Origin: Elainella sp. Prado103
GTDB lineage: Bacteria; Cyanobacteriota; Cyanobacteriia; Elainellales; Elainellaceae
Direction: 5' to 3'
Length of the DNA: 64,000 nucleotides
NCBI GenBank assembly: GCA_025454395.1
Contig: JALOOM010000009.1
Location: 1 to 64,000, forward strand
Shown: piece by piece, positions 56,919-64,000 of the stretch
How positions within the stretch are numbered: the first letter of the stretch is position 1
How the letters are laid out: each line of letters begins with the position of its first letter
Notes under the pieces: generated by a model
Database searches by the model: none
What the model was told of the DNA's origin: nothing
The model's input: the letters and a program-made list of their open reading frames with translations, nothing else
Made by a program: the position numbers and the translations under genes

Positions 56919-57874
56919 CTACGTCGGACAGGCTTTACCCTGGCACCGGAGTCAGATTCTGGCATTTTAGGAGATTTGCAGACGACGCATGGAACCGTGA
57001 ACTTGGTGGGATTGGCTGATCCACGGAGCCGGATTGCATTACAGGGGACAGGTCTCCAAACGGTGGCCGATCGAACTGGGCGATGCCTCTTCACGAACTT
57101 GCCCTTGGCGATCGGGTCAAATGCTTTGACAGTAGTGGCTACTGATCAATCCAAGCGGACTGATCGGGTTGCTCTTGGTTCTGCTCGCCAGACTCGCCGG
57201 TTTACCACCACCATTGAGCGGGGGCTAACAGAGGTGGGGGATGCGGTCTTAGCCTGGAATGCGGTAGCGTTACGAACGTTGCAAATTGCTTTGCTCCAAC
57301 AGTTAGCCGTACAGATGGACTTGTCGAAATTTCGCTCCCACCCCAGAGGCTACCTTGTACACACAAGTCGTTCCGATCCTCCCTAACCCTCCTTAACCAG
57401 GAGGGAACCGAACCCAAAGTCTTCAAAGTCCCCCTCAACAAGGGGGATTTAGGGGGATCAATCAGCGATTTAGCAGCAACTCAGCGATGTGTGTACACAG
57501 TAGCACCCCAGAGGAGAGAAAAAGAAAGTCCCCAAACCCAAACGGCAAAAAGATAAACCTCACGTCTCCACTGCTAGCTTGCTGAGTGAATCGAGATCTA
57601 AAAAAGATAAAAAAGCACCTTGAAAGGGCTGGTATCTGGATCCAATGCATATGCAGGATCTGCTGCCACGATTTTGAATCGCACCTTTGGGCAAACCGCT
57701 TTTACAGCTACTTCACTGGATTTGCCGGGGATTCCCTTTGCTTTTCCTTCTTTTCAGGCGGCGGCTGAGCAAGCTGGCATGAGCCGAATTTATGGTGGAA
57801 TCCATACGCGATCGGCCAATCGGAGGGGATTGAAACTTGGACGGGATATCGCTAATTATGTATTATCCGTTTGA
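56919..57874 (+). pseudogene. Decayed vanadium haloperoxidase-like gene
   Basis: Remnant of a vanadium-dependent haloperoxidase (PAP2 superfamily) gene. The 5' frame is open from 56919 and encodes an Ig-like segment (DSGILGDLQTTHGTVNLVG, LFTNLPLAIGSNALTVVATD), then GDAVLAWNAVALRTLQ, which resembles the start of haloperoxidase domains. The middle is missing or disrupted: a MITE-like insertion (57350-57503) adds stops, and the joined frame soon terminates. The 3' frame at about 57620-57874 gives a convincing family C-terminus (NAYAGSAATILNRTFG, SLDLPGIPFAFPSF, AGMSRIYGGIHTRSANRRGLKLGRDI). The Ser-Gly-His vanadate-binding core is changed (SGSNAYAG). It overlaps the 3' end of the convergent GT-C gene. 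Confidence 0.72.
57350..57503. mobile_element. MITE-like element with terminal repeats and 11-bp duplication
   Basis: 154 bp. The ends are imperfect inverted repeats: CTACCTTGTACACACAAGTCG at the left, and CTACTGTGTACACACATCGC as read from the right. It is flanked by an exact 11-bp direct repeat CACCCCAGAGG (57339-57349 and 57504-57514), as expected of a target-site duplication. The interior carries the hairpins CCCTCCTTAACCAGGAGGG and CCCCCTCAACAAGGGGG. No coding capacity; mobilised in trans if at all. Inserted in the haloperoxidase-like pseudogene. Confidence 0.82.
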
Positions 57875-59283
57875 GATGGCCGAGTTGGATGCTCCATGTG
57901 CCAGGCTGTCCAGAACCAACCGCAGACAAAAGGTAGCCAGAGCAACAGCCGTTCAGGGGTGGTGAGCCTCCAATCCGGTAACCGACTGGGCAAGACAAAA
58001 TAAATGAAGCTAGAAAGGCTGACGAGACGTACCCCCCAATTTTGATGCGGCACAGCGAACGGCACGAGCCAGGAAAAATACCAAGCGTGAACGATCGGTG
58101 AAAGTGTGAGTAAGCCAAACCAATACCATTCAATGAATGCTAGCAGAGATGGGGCTCGCAGCAAGAGCCAACCTGTGAACAGCGCGAGAGGAAAGGCATA
58201 GATCCAGTTGGCTTGCAGGGATAGTGGCCATATTCGGGCAACTAAATCAGGAATAAACTCAGCACTGCGACCGTAGGAGACAAACACAGACTCGGTAGGA
58301 ATGAGTGGGCAATGATCGAGCTGACAGAAGGGGAGAACCGACCAAGCGAAGGGTAAAAGACCCAATAACCCGATCCAAACCGTTTGCCTCATCTTCAGTT
58401 GGGTGAGCGATCGAACCACCAAAAACACCAATATGGGTAGCGATACCCACTTGATGGCAACGCTGATGCCGATGAGCAAAGCGCTCCCCCCCCATCGCAG
58501 GCTAGCAGGAAGTTCATGCAACTGAGATTCATGCAACTGAGATTCATGCAACTGAGATTCATGCAACTGAGATTCATGCAACTGAGGTTTAGCGGTTTGC
58601 CACGGCCGACGCTCAAACCAGAGCCACCCGGCAACCAAAGGCAGCAAAAACCAACTATCGTAATGCGCTCCACCGGCAAAAGTGTAGATAATTAATGGAT
58701 TCCAGGCGTATAGGATCGCTTGAGCCGCACCCCATCGCTGCTTTAATAAGCCACTGATCATCAAATCGGCCAGAACAAAGCCAACCTTAAACAGAAGTGG
58801 CTGGGGGGCAAGGGCAGCCAACCCGCGAAATCCGAATTGGGTCAGCGGTGGGTAGATGGTGGTGACATCTGGGTGATTAATCTGGCTCCACCAAATTGGG
58901 CGATAGGGTTCTAGTTCAGGTGCGTTAGGGGCGAAATGATAAGGGCTGAAGCCTAAGTTTTGAATTTGGCCTTCCCAAATATAGCGCCATAGATCATCAC
59001 CGGGCTCCATTGGCAATAACAGCAGGCGGGTCACGATCGCTACTCCCCAAAACCAGACCACTGGCACGACTGATAACCGCCAAGAGAGCACAAAGCCGCT
59101 GCTCATTACGCCGATGCCGAACCAGAACCCGGAAAGGCTCGCAGGCTCAGTGAAATGGCCATGGGAGCGGGTTAACCCTGCGCCTAGAACGAGCAGCAAG
59201 GCACTGAGTCTCAACCAGCCGCTTCTCAACCAGCCGCTATGGGTTAGGCGAAAATGGGATCGCGATCGACTGAATAACTTCAT
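57856..59283 (-). CDS. GT-C type mannosyltransferase-like membrane protein
   Basis: 475 residues from ATG 59283, which overlaps the stop of the upstream gene as ATGA. Around nine to ten membrane helices are visible (for example LSALLLVLGAGLTR, VPVVWFWGVAIVTRLLLLP, SLLAFIEWYWFGLLTLSPIVHAWYFSWLVPFAV). The extracytoplasmic loop after helix 2-3 contains GDDLWRYIWEGQIQNLGFSPYHF, the Asp-rich catalytic loop of GT-C polyprenyl-sugar-dependent transferases; NPLIIYTFAGGAHYDSW is another family mark. About residues 240-262 are a QLHES repeat. It probably uses the polyprenyl-phosphate sugar made by the fused GT2 gene upstream. Confidence 0.82.
   Translation of the reverse strand: MKLFSRSRSHFRLTHSGWLRSGWLRLSALLLVLGAGLTRSHGHFTEPASLSGFWFGIGVMSSGFVLSWRLSVVPVVWFWGVAIVTRLLLLPMEPGDDLWRYIWEGQIQNLGFSPYHFAPNAPELEPYRPIWWSQINHPDVTTIYPPLTQFGFRGLAALAPQPLLFKVGFVLADLMISGLLKQRWGAAQAILYAWNPLIIYTFAGGAHYDSWFLLPLVAGWLWFERRPWQTAKPQLHESQLHESQLHESQLHESQLHELPASLRWGGSALLIGISVAIKWVSLPILVFLVVRSLTQLKMRQTVWIGLLGLLPFAWSVLPFCQLDHCPLIPTESVFVSYGRSAEFIPDLVARIWPLSLQANWIYAFPLALFTGWLLLRAPSLLAFIEWYWFGLLTLSPIVHAWYFSWLVPFAVPHQNWGVRLVSLSSFIYFVLPSRLPDWRLTTPERLLLWLPFVCGWFWTAWHMEHPTRPSQTDNT
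58513..58587. repeat. 15-bp in-frame tandem repeat, five copies
   Basis: TTCATGCAACTGAGA repeated five times inside the GT-C gene, coding (minus) for repeated QLHES in a predicted loop between membrane helices. The last copy has one change. Confidence 0.95.
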
Positions 59284-60854
59284 GAATGCCCTAAGAATTT
59301 GCGACATCGCTGCTTATACCATCGCTGCCCATACAAACTTCCCAGGGTCTTGAGAATCACCACACCTGCCTGAATGCTGCCTTGAATGGTGCCGGAAATT
59401 TTGGATCGGCCACCCTGCCGACAGCGGTAGTTGACTGGCAATTCACAAATGCGTAAGCCACATTCGATCGCTCGCACTTGCATTTCTACCGTCCAACCAA
59501 ACCCGCGATCCTGCATTTGAATTTGCTCTAGTGCGGCTCGTCGAATCAACCGTAAGGGGCCCAAATCTCGGTATCGATATCCCCAGCCCAGCCAGATCAG
59601 GCGCGTAGACAGCCAATTGCCAAACCGTTGAGCAGAAGTCATCGCGGCTCGGCCGGCCGCAGTAGCAGTCCGATCACCCAGAATGAGGTCAAAGCGATCA
59701 GATTGGTTCAGGAAACGATCCAAGGCCAATAGGTCATCACTGCCATCGCCATCACAAAACAAAATCCATTCAATGGCTGGAGGCAGGTGTTGCAATCCAC
59801 GCCAGCAAGCTCTGCCATAGCCGGATATCGGTTCGTATACCACTTCTGTGCCAGCGTTGAGCGCAATTTCAGGACTACGATCCCAACTGCCATTATCGAC
59901 GACTCGGATCTGTTGGAACCCCCAATTCTGCAAAGTACGAATTACAGTTGCGATCGTTGCGGCTTCGTTGAGGACAGGAATAATGACGAGGATCGAATTG
60001 AGATCAGGAATACTGGGGTTAGATAGAGTCACAGTGGTCAGATCAAAATTACCCTGAATGGTAGCAGTTGTCGCATCAAAATTTAAATCCGTAAACGGGG
60101 ATTCTTCTGGATCCGATTGGCTGCTAGATGGCTGAGTTGGCTGCAAGGCTGTTTTGGCAAGGCGAGTGATCAAGAGAGTAGTGACCCCTGCACAAATTAA
60201 ACCGATCGATTTTACCAGCCATCCGATGAGAGAAATCTGATGATGAGAGGGTAATGGCATAAATAATGAGGCCAGATCGCCGATTAAAACTCCGATATAA
60301 ACATATAAAATTACGCCAGGGATAATTCCGAGCGATCCAATCATATAATCTTTGATCGGAATACAAGTGGCTCCAAAAATATAATTGGTTAAGTTAAATG
60401 GAAAAATGGGTGAAAGACGGGTTAATAATACAATCTTGATCCCTGCTTGGGCTACTGCGCGATCGATCGCTTGGAAGTGGGGACGGGTCTGCAATTGTTG
60501 ATTGACCCAATTCCTCGCCCAGTAGCGCCCGATCAAGAACGCAAAAATTGCCCCCAATATGGCGGCGATCATGACATAAAGTGAGCCCCAAAATAACCCA
60601 TAGAGTATGCCTGCCCCCAAGGTTAATAAAGAACTGGGAATCAACAAAAGGGTAGTGACATTGTACAAAACAATAAAGACTAGAACTCCTAACCCACCTT
60701 GGGCTTGAATCCAAACTAAACTGGTTTGTAGAAATGCTGAGCAGGTAGCTGCCCAATTGAAGTGCTGAGCCCCAATCGTAATGATAACCACAGCGCCTAA
60801 GCCCAGGAAAGCTCGCTGCCAAAATTTGGAGTTTGCTGATCGCGATCGTCTCAT
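59280..60854 (-). CDS. TVP38/DedA-like domain fused to GT2 dolichyl-phosphate-mannose-type transferase
   Basis: 524 residues. About 1-240 form a TVP38/TMEM64 (SNARE-associated, DedA-like) membrane domain: VFIVLYNVTTLLLIPSSLLTLGAGILYG, FLIGRYWARNWV, LTRLSPIFPFNLTNYIFGATCIP. About 290-524 form a GT2 domain of the polyprenyl-phosphate mannose/glucose synthase type: SILVIIPVLNEAATIATVIRTL, IRVVDNGSWDRSPEIAL, ILFCDGDGSDDLLALD, FGWTVEMQVRAIECG and the RQGGRSKISGT motif common in DPM-like enzymes. It probably makes a polyprenyl-phosphate sugar for the coupled GT-C gene, with the first domain acting in lipid movement (inference). Confidence 0.87.
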   Translation of the reverse strand: MRRSRSANSKFWQRAFLGLGAVVIITIGAQHFNWAATCSAFLQTSLVWIQAQGGLGVLVFIVLYNVTTLLLIPSSLLTLGAGILYGLFWGSLYVMIAAILGAIFAFLIGRYWARNWVNQQLQTRPHFQAIDRAVAQAGIKIVLLTRLSPIFPFNLTNYIFGATCIPIKDYMIGSLGIIPGVILYVYIGVLIGDLASLFMPLPSHHQISLIGWLVKSIGLICAGVTTLLITRLAKTALQPTQPSSSQSDPEESPFTDLNFDATTATIQGNFDLTTVTLSNPSIPDLNSILVIIPVLNEAATIATVIRTLQNWGFQQIRVVDNGSWDRSPEIALNAGTEVVYEPISGYGRACWRGLQHLPPAIEWILFCDGDGSDDLLALDRFLNQSDRFDLILGDRTATAAGRAAMTSAQRFGNWLSTRLIWLGWGYRYRDLGPLRLIRRAALEQIQMQDRGFGWTVEMQVRAIECGLRICELPVNYRCRQGGRSKISGTIQGSIQAGVVILKTLGSLYGQRWYKQRCRKFLGHS

Positions 60855-61120
60855 GCAGTCTCGCAGTTCAATTTGCCGCAGTTAAATTCGTCTGTTGTTA
60901 GACGGTAGGGCAAACGGCTGAGAAAATGCTGAGTTTTTGCTGATGGTTGAGCGAGAAATGAACGCACTTGTCGCTCCCTGAACGCAGAAAGAGGGCACAA
61001 AGTGCTTCCCGGCAGAAGAACCTTGGTGCCCCAGCTTTGCGCTAGATGTTAGTCACACCGAACTTGAGAAATTGAGAAGCATATCCAAGCTTAGCGCTTC
61101 AGAACCTAGCGCTTCAGAAC
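60855..61120. other. Short intergenic region
   Basis: About 270 bp upstream of the TVP38-GT2 gene, probably its promoter. Only the tandem repeat at 61092-61134 stands out. Confidence 0.4.
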
Positions 61121-61134
61121 CTAGTGCTTCAGAT
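61092..61134. repeat. 15-bp tandem repeat, three copies
   Basis: TAGCGCTTCAGAACC at 61092 and 61107, a variant at 61122. It overlaps the last codons of the small ORF (stop at 61121). Confidence 0.85.
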
Positions 61135-61345
61135 CGAGATAGCTCCAATGCCGGTAATAAAGCGGCAAATTACCATAGGGCTGATCATATTGGGGTTCTT
61201 CGCGGTTGGGTTGGGGTTTTTGCCAATGTTTGATCGCCATCCAAGACCAGTGCGGAAACTCGACGATAAAGTTGCGGTTACGCTGCTGGCCCCGAACTGA
61301 ATGGGATGTTGAATGGTTATAGTTCGAAGGATTGAGGAATGTCAT
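61121..61345 (-). CDS. Small hypothetical protein with strong ribosome-binding site
   Basis: 74 residues, rich in His, Trp, Tyr, Pro and Asn (NRNFIVEFPHWSWMAIKHWQKPQPNREEPQYDQ; LPLYYRHWSYLDLKH). I do not recognise a family. I call it real because AAGGAG (61353-61358 on plus as CTCCTT) is seven bases before ATG 61345 and the composition is protein-like rather than random. It is cytosolic and basic at the start. The ribosome-binding site lies in a hairpin (see 61352-61378), and paired palindromes with a TATAAT box lie about 200 bp upstream, suggesting regulated expression. The last codons overlap a tandem repeat. Confidence 0.55.
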   Translation of the reverse strand: MTFLNPSNYNHSTSHSVRGQQRNRNFIVEFPHWSWMAIKHWQKPQPNREEPQYDQPYGNLPLYYRHWSYLDLKH

Positions 61346-61351
61346 GGGTGC

Positions 61352-61378
61352 TCTCCTTTGAGTAACTCTTCAAGGAGA
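61352..61378 (-). promoter_or_regulatory. Hairpin masking the Shine-Dalgarno of the small ORF
   Basis: In the minus-strand RNA, UCUCCUU pairs with AAGGAGA (7 bp; plus-strand positions 61372-61378 and 61352-61358), enclosing an inner GAG/CUC stem with loop UUA. The second arm is the Shine-Dalgarno itself, seven bases before the start codon, so opening of the hairpin would control translation. Confidence 0.6.
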
Positions 61379-61535
61379 CACATCCAAACCTGTCACCATG
61401 CCTTTTCGACTCAGACTTGCTATTCTTTAGAGGCGGCACGCTTTGATGCTTGCTGGGGTTCAGCGGTTCAAGCCCTCTCTGACTGAATGCAAACAATTTG
61501 CCGTCTAGAGCATGTTCGAATCTTTTTCTGTGTCT

Positions 61536-61575
61536 TATAATACATATTATAGCCTACATCTTAGATCGTGATCTA
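61536..61575 (-). promoter_or_regulatory. Paired palindromes with TATAAT box
   Basis: TATAATA-CA-TATTATA (61536-61551) and TAGATC-GT-GATCTA (61562-61575), 10 bp apart. The first contains TATAAT on both strands; on the minus strand it could be the -10 box for the small ORF, with the second palindrome covering the -35 position, where no good TTGACA is seen. Confidence 0.45.
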
Positions 61576-61651
61576 CCTTTGGGTAGAAAGCCAGATAAAT
61601 CGATAAATTAAGGACTGGCAATTTCTGATCTCATTTCTGACATGAATTGAT

Positions 61652-61670
61652 GGGGAAGAACTACTTCCCC
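61652..61670 (-). terminator. Hairpin downstream of HdeD-like gene
   Basis: Perfect stem GGGGAAG/CTTCCCC with a five-base loop, 31 bp past the stop at 61701. No T run follows on the minus strand, so it may be only a partial or factor-dependent terminator. Confidence 0.45.
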
Positions 61671-61700
61671 TTGATGATTCAAGATGATTCAAGGCTTACA

Positions 61701-62333
61701 TTAACTCCTTGCAGAGCTACCAGTTGCCTGTTCAGAAGGGGAAGAAGATGGATCGGCAGTTGGAACAGAAGTTTCACCGTTGAGGGAAAGCATTAGCCGG
61801 GAAATACCAGTCAAGAGAATGCTAAACCCGACGATCGTACCCATCACCCAAGCCGCATCTAACGGCCAGTGGAACCAGATCATGCCACCCAAAAGCAGTG
61901 TGATGATACCGTTGCTGAGCGACCAGAGCCAGTTAGTTTGGGGACGCAGCCGAAACGCCAGAATGATTTCAAAAATTCCTTCAACGAATAAAAAACTGCC
62001 GAGCAACAAAGTCAGGGTGAGAATGCCAGTTGAGGGATAGAAAAACAGCATTATCCCTGTGGCAACATAGAGCAGGCTCAACAGCAGTTGCCAGATAAAA
62101 CCGCCGGAGTTGCGAGTTTGAAAAGCATAAACAAGCTTCGCTGCTCCGGCAGAGATGAGAATTAAAGCGATCCAGGTTTCTACAAATAAGGTGCTCACGA
62201 TGGGCAGTGCAATCGCTCCAATTCCCAGTAGGATGAGCAGAATGCCGATCAAAGGCGAGGTGGACAGTTTGGCGGACAGCGGCTGACTGGTGGTGGGATT
62301 TGAGGTTGCCTCAGGAGTTACGTTACTTGTCAT
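61701..62333 (-). CDS. HdeD-like DUF308 membrane protein
   Basis: 210 residues from ATG 62333; TTG 62342 is also in frame. Six membrane helices in the HdeD/DUF308 pattern: LIGILLILLGIGAIALPIVSTLFVETWIALILISAGAAKLVYAF, FIWQLLLSLLYVATGIMLFFYPSTGILTLTLLLGSFLFVEGIFEIILAF, and NGIITLLLGGMIWFHWPLDAAWVMGTIVGFSILLTGISRLML. The two ends are Ser/Thr/Pro-rich and polar. E. coli HdeD is linked to acid resistance; the function of cyanobacterial members is unknown. It is about 70 bp downstream of the ABC exporter gene on the same strand. Confidence 0.87.
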   Translation of the reverse strand: MTSNVTPEATSNPTTSQPLSAKLSTSPLIGILLILLGIGAIALPIVSTLFVETWIALILISAGAAKLVYAFQTRNSGGFIWQLLLSLLYVATGIMLFFYPSTGILTLTLLLGSFLFVEGIFEIILAFRLRPQTNWLWSLSNGIITLLLGGMIWFHWPLDAAWVMGTIVGFSILLTGISRLMLSLNGETSVPTADPSSSPSEQATGSSARS

Positions 62334-62404
62334 CGGTGTCAATATCCATGTGGGTTGCAGGTTTCGCCCCTAGAATAGGCAATTTTTTACCTGTGCCCAT
62401 CCTC

Positions 62405-64000
62405 CTAAGGTAGACTCTGCAATCGATGCGCCCCCATTTGAATTTGCCAGAGATTGGCGTAGATGCCTTGTTGCTCAAGTAGCATTTCGTGGGTGCCCTG
62501 CTCAACCAGTTTGCCTTGCTCCATCACATAGATCCGATCGGCATTGCGGATGGTGGAAAGCCGATGGGCGATGGCGATAGTGGTACGGTTTTGGGTGATG
62601 TGCTCTAAGGATCGTTGGATAGCAGCCTCCGTTTCGTTATCCACGGCTGAGGTGGCTTCGTCCAAAATCAAAATCGGCGGATTTTTCAACACTGCCCTGG
62701 CAATGGCTAATCGTTGCCGTTGGCCACCGGACAGTTTTTGTCCCCGTTCCCCCACGATCGTGTCATACCCGTAAGGTAGGTTTTGGATAAACTCATGGGC
62801 TTCAGCGACTTGTGCAGCTTCGATCGCGTCAGCCAGGGTGGCGGTTGGGCTGCCGTAGAGAATATTTTCTAGCACGGTGCCATGGAAGAGGTAGACATCC
62901 TGGCTCACCCAACCGATGGCGCGTCGGAGTTCCGCCAATTGCAACTCACGAATGTTCACACCATCTAACAAAATTTCTCCAGCCTGAATTTCATACAGCC
63001 GTAGCAATAGTTTGACCAGCGTACTTTTGCCTGAGCCCGTTGATCCAACGATCGCGATCGTCTTTCCGGCGGGAATATGCAAGCTGAGATCATGGATCAC
63101 AACCGGACGGATAACGTTATCCGAGACCTGAAAATCCCGATAGGCAAAGGAAACCTGCTTCAGCCAAATTTCGCCTCGAATCGGAAACAGGCTGGGATCG
63201 GCTGTTGGTTGAGCGGGTTGAAAGGCGTGGGAAGTGGGTTCTGGCTGAGCTGTACTGTGGTCGCTTCGATAGACTGGGACTAGATTGCCCGCTGCTGGCT
63301 TGCCTAATCCCAAAGCTCCCTGAGCAGTATGCCCCGAATCAGAACCAGAACCATTCCTCCTACCGTTAAATGGATCAAAACCAGACTGTTGCTGCCCGAT
63401 GGTTTGCCCAATTTCTGCCCAAGTGAGCTGACCCGAATGGATCGCGATCGGGGTATCCAACAGATTCATGACGCGGTTGGTGGAAGCCATTGCCCGCTGG
63501 TATTGATCCAGCGTTTCGCCTAACCGGGTCAGGGGCCAGAGGAGACGCTGAATCATGAAGAGCATCATGCTATACACGCCGACGGTTAGCCGACCACTCA
63601 ATGCTTCCAAGCCTCCATAAACCAGCAATGCCGTAAAGCCGAGCAGGATAATAATTCGGATCAGGGGGGTAAAGGCCGCACTGAGGCGGATCGCCCGCTG
63701 GTTACTTTGGCGATAGGCTTCACTGTCAAGGCGGAGTCGTGTCACTTCTTCGGCTTCCGTAACAAAGCTTTTGATTGTCACGATGCCGCTCAAGTTATTG
63801 GATAAGCGGGCACTTAAGGCACTGACTTTTTCCCGCACATCAGCATAACGGGGGGCAAGCAGTTTCTGAAACGAGAAAGAGCCCCACAAAATAAATGGGA
63901 TCGGTAACATCGCCATCCAGGCAATGCTCGGAGCGACGATCCAAAATCCACCGCCGACCAGCAAAACCGTGGTGAGCACCTGCAGAACCTCATTGGCCCC
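62405..64000 (-). CDS. ABC exporter (membrane domain + ATPase), 5' end outside window
   Basis: Partial, at least 531 residues; the frame is open to the window edge (ANEVLQVLTT), so the true start is beyond 64000. The membrane domain (type IV exporter, MsbA-like) ends near residue 190 of the visible part. A Gly/Ser/Gln/Pro-rich linker follows (about residues 195-265). The ATPase domain has Walker A IVGSTGSGKSTLVKLL, Q-loop IGWVSQDVYLF, signature LSGGQRQRLAIARA, Walker B ILILDEATSAVD and H-loop IAIAHRLSTI. All catalytic elements are intact. The substrate is unknown. Lack of a C39 domain and distance from the RTX gene argue against it being the RTX exporter. Confidence 0.9.
   Translation of the reverse strand, partial: GANEVLQVLTTVLLVGGGFWIVAPSIAWMAMLPIPFILWGSFSFQKLLAPRYADVREKVSALSARLSNNLSGIVTIKSFVTEAEEVTRLRLDSEAYRQSNQRAIRLSAAFTPLIRIIILLGFTALLVYGGLEALSGRLTVGVYSMMLFMIQRLLWPLTRLGETLDQYQRAMASTNRVMNLLDTPIAIHSGQLTWAEIGQTIGQQQSGFDPFNGRRNGSGSDSGHTAQGALGLGKPAAGNLVPVYRSDHSTAQPEPTSHAFQPAQPTADPSLFPIRGEIWLKQVSFAYRDFQVSDNVIRPVVIHDLSLHIPAGKTIAIVGSTGSGKSTLVKLLLRLYEIQAGEILLDGVNIRELQLAELRRAIGWVSQDVYLFHGTVLENILYGSPTATLADAIEAAQVAEAHEFIQNLPYGYDTIVGERGQKLSGGQRQRLAIARAVLKNPPILILDEATSAVDNETEAAIQRSLEHITQNRTTIAIAHRLSTIRNADRIYVMEQGKLVEQGTHEMLLEQQGIYANLWQIQMGAHRLQSLP

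Larger units (their letters stand above)
61346..61700. other. Intergenic region with leader of the small ORF
   Basis: 355 bp between the HdeD-like gene and the small ORF. It holds the masked ribosome-binding site, a GC-moderate leader, the two palindromes at 61536-61575 and the hairpin at 61652-61670. Confidence 0.5.

Noticed and set aside
62405-64000. ABC transporter as the dedicated RTX exporter
   Set aside because: It is 16 kb away, no peptidase or C39-like domain is visible, and no membrane fusion protein gene is adjacent.

Overview
The window looks like chromosomal DNA of a cyanobacterium, probably filamentous. Evidence seen in the sequence: very frequent CGATCG/GCGATCGC (HIP1-like) octamers, intergenic repeats of the type common in filamentous cyanobacteria (around 17.13-17.23 kb and inside 57.35-57.50 kb), and gene families typical of the group. 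No rRNA, tRNA or CRISPR array was recognised. Calls are from reading motifs, not from database searches.

Layout. 0-1.1 kb: decayed IS66-type and IS481-type transposase remnants. 1.5-6.0 kb: SnoaL-like protein, YdcF-like DUF218 protein, lipoprotein aldose dehydrogenase, HU-like protein with a clear terminator, and GDP-L-fucose synthase. 6.4-44.5 kb: one long minus-strand block of 20 genes, the core of the window. It encodes eight sulfotransferase domains, about seven glycosyltransferase domains (GT2, GT4, GT61, RgpF-like, CgeB-like), three methyltransferases, a split HAD/GT2 pair and ten TPR proteins, many being TPR-enzyme fusions. 45.1-46.0 kb: an RTX calcium-binding protein upstream in the same direction. 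46.5-53.5 kb: ureohydrolase (agmatinase family) and a xanthine dehydrogenase set (XdhC, XdhB, XdhA); XdhA and XdhB are separated by a minisatellite of roughly 480 bp. 53.8-60.9 kb: bactofilin-like membrane protein, GT4, a decayed vanadium haloperoxidase-type gene split by a MITE-like insertion, a GT-C mannosyltransferase-like protein and a TVP38-GT2 fusion. 61.1-64.0 kb: a small ORF with an apparently masked ribosome-binding site, an HdeD-like protein and the 3' part of an ABC exporter that runs off the window.

How it may work together (inference). The 6.4-46 kb block looks like a dedicated pathway that builds and decorates a sulfated, methylated, fucose-containing surface glycan or glycoprotein. 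TPR arrays would act as scaffolds or acceptor-recognition modules, PAPS-dependent sulfotransferases as decorators, and the RTX protein is a candidate secreted partner. No polymerase, flippase, PAPS-synthesis gene or dedicated type I secretion system is visible, so the block would depend on genes elsewhere.

A recurrent oddity is short tandem duplication (10-17 bp units) between genes, at start codons and in protein linkers. The part of the block at about 7.9-12.8 kb is visibly more AT-rich and poorer in CGATCG than the rest, suggesting a different history.
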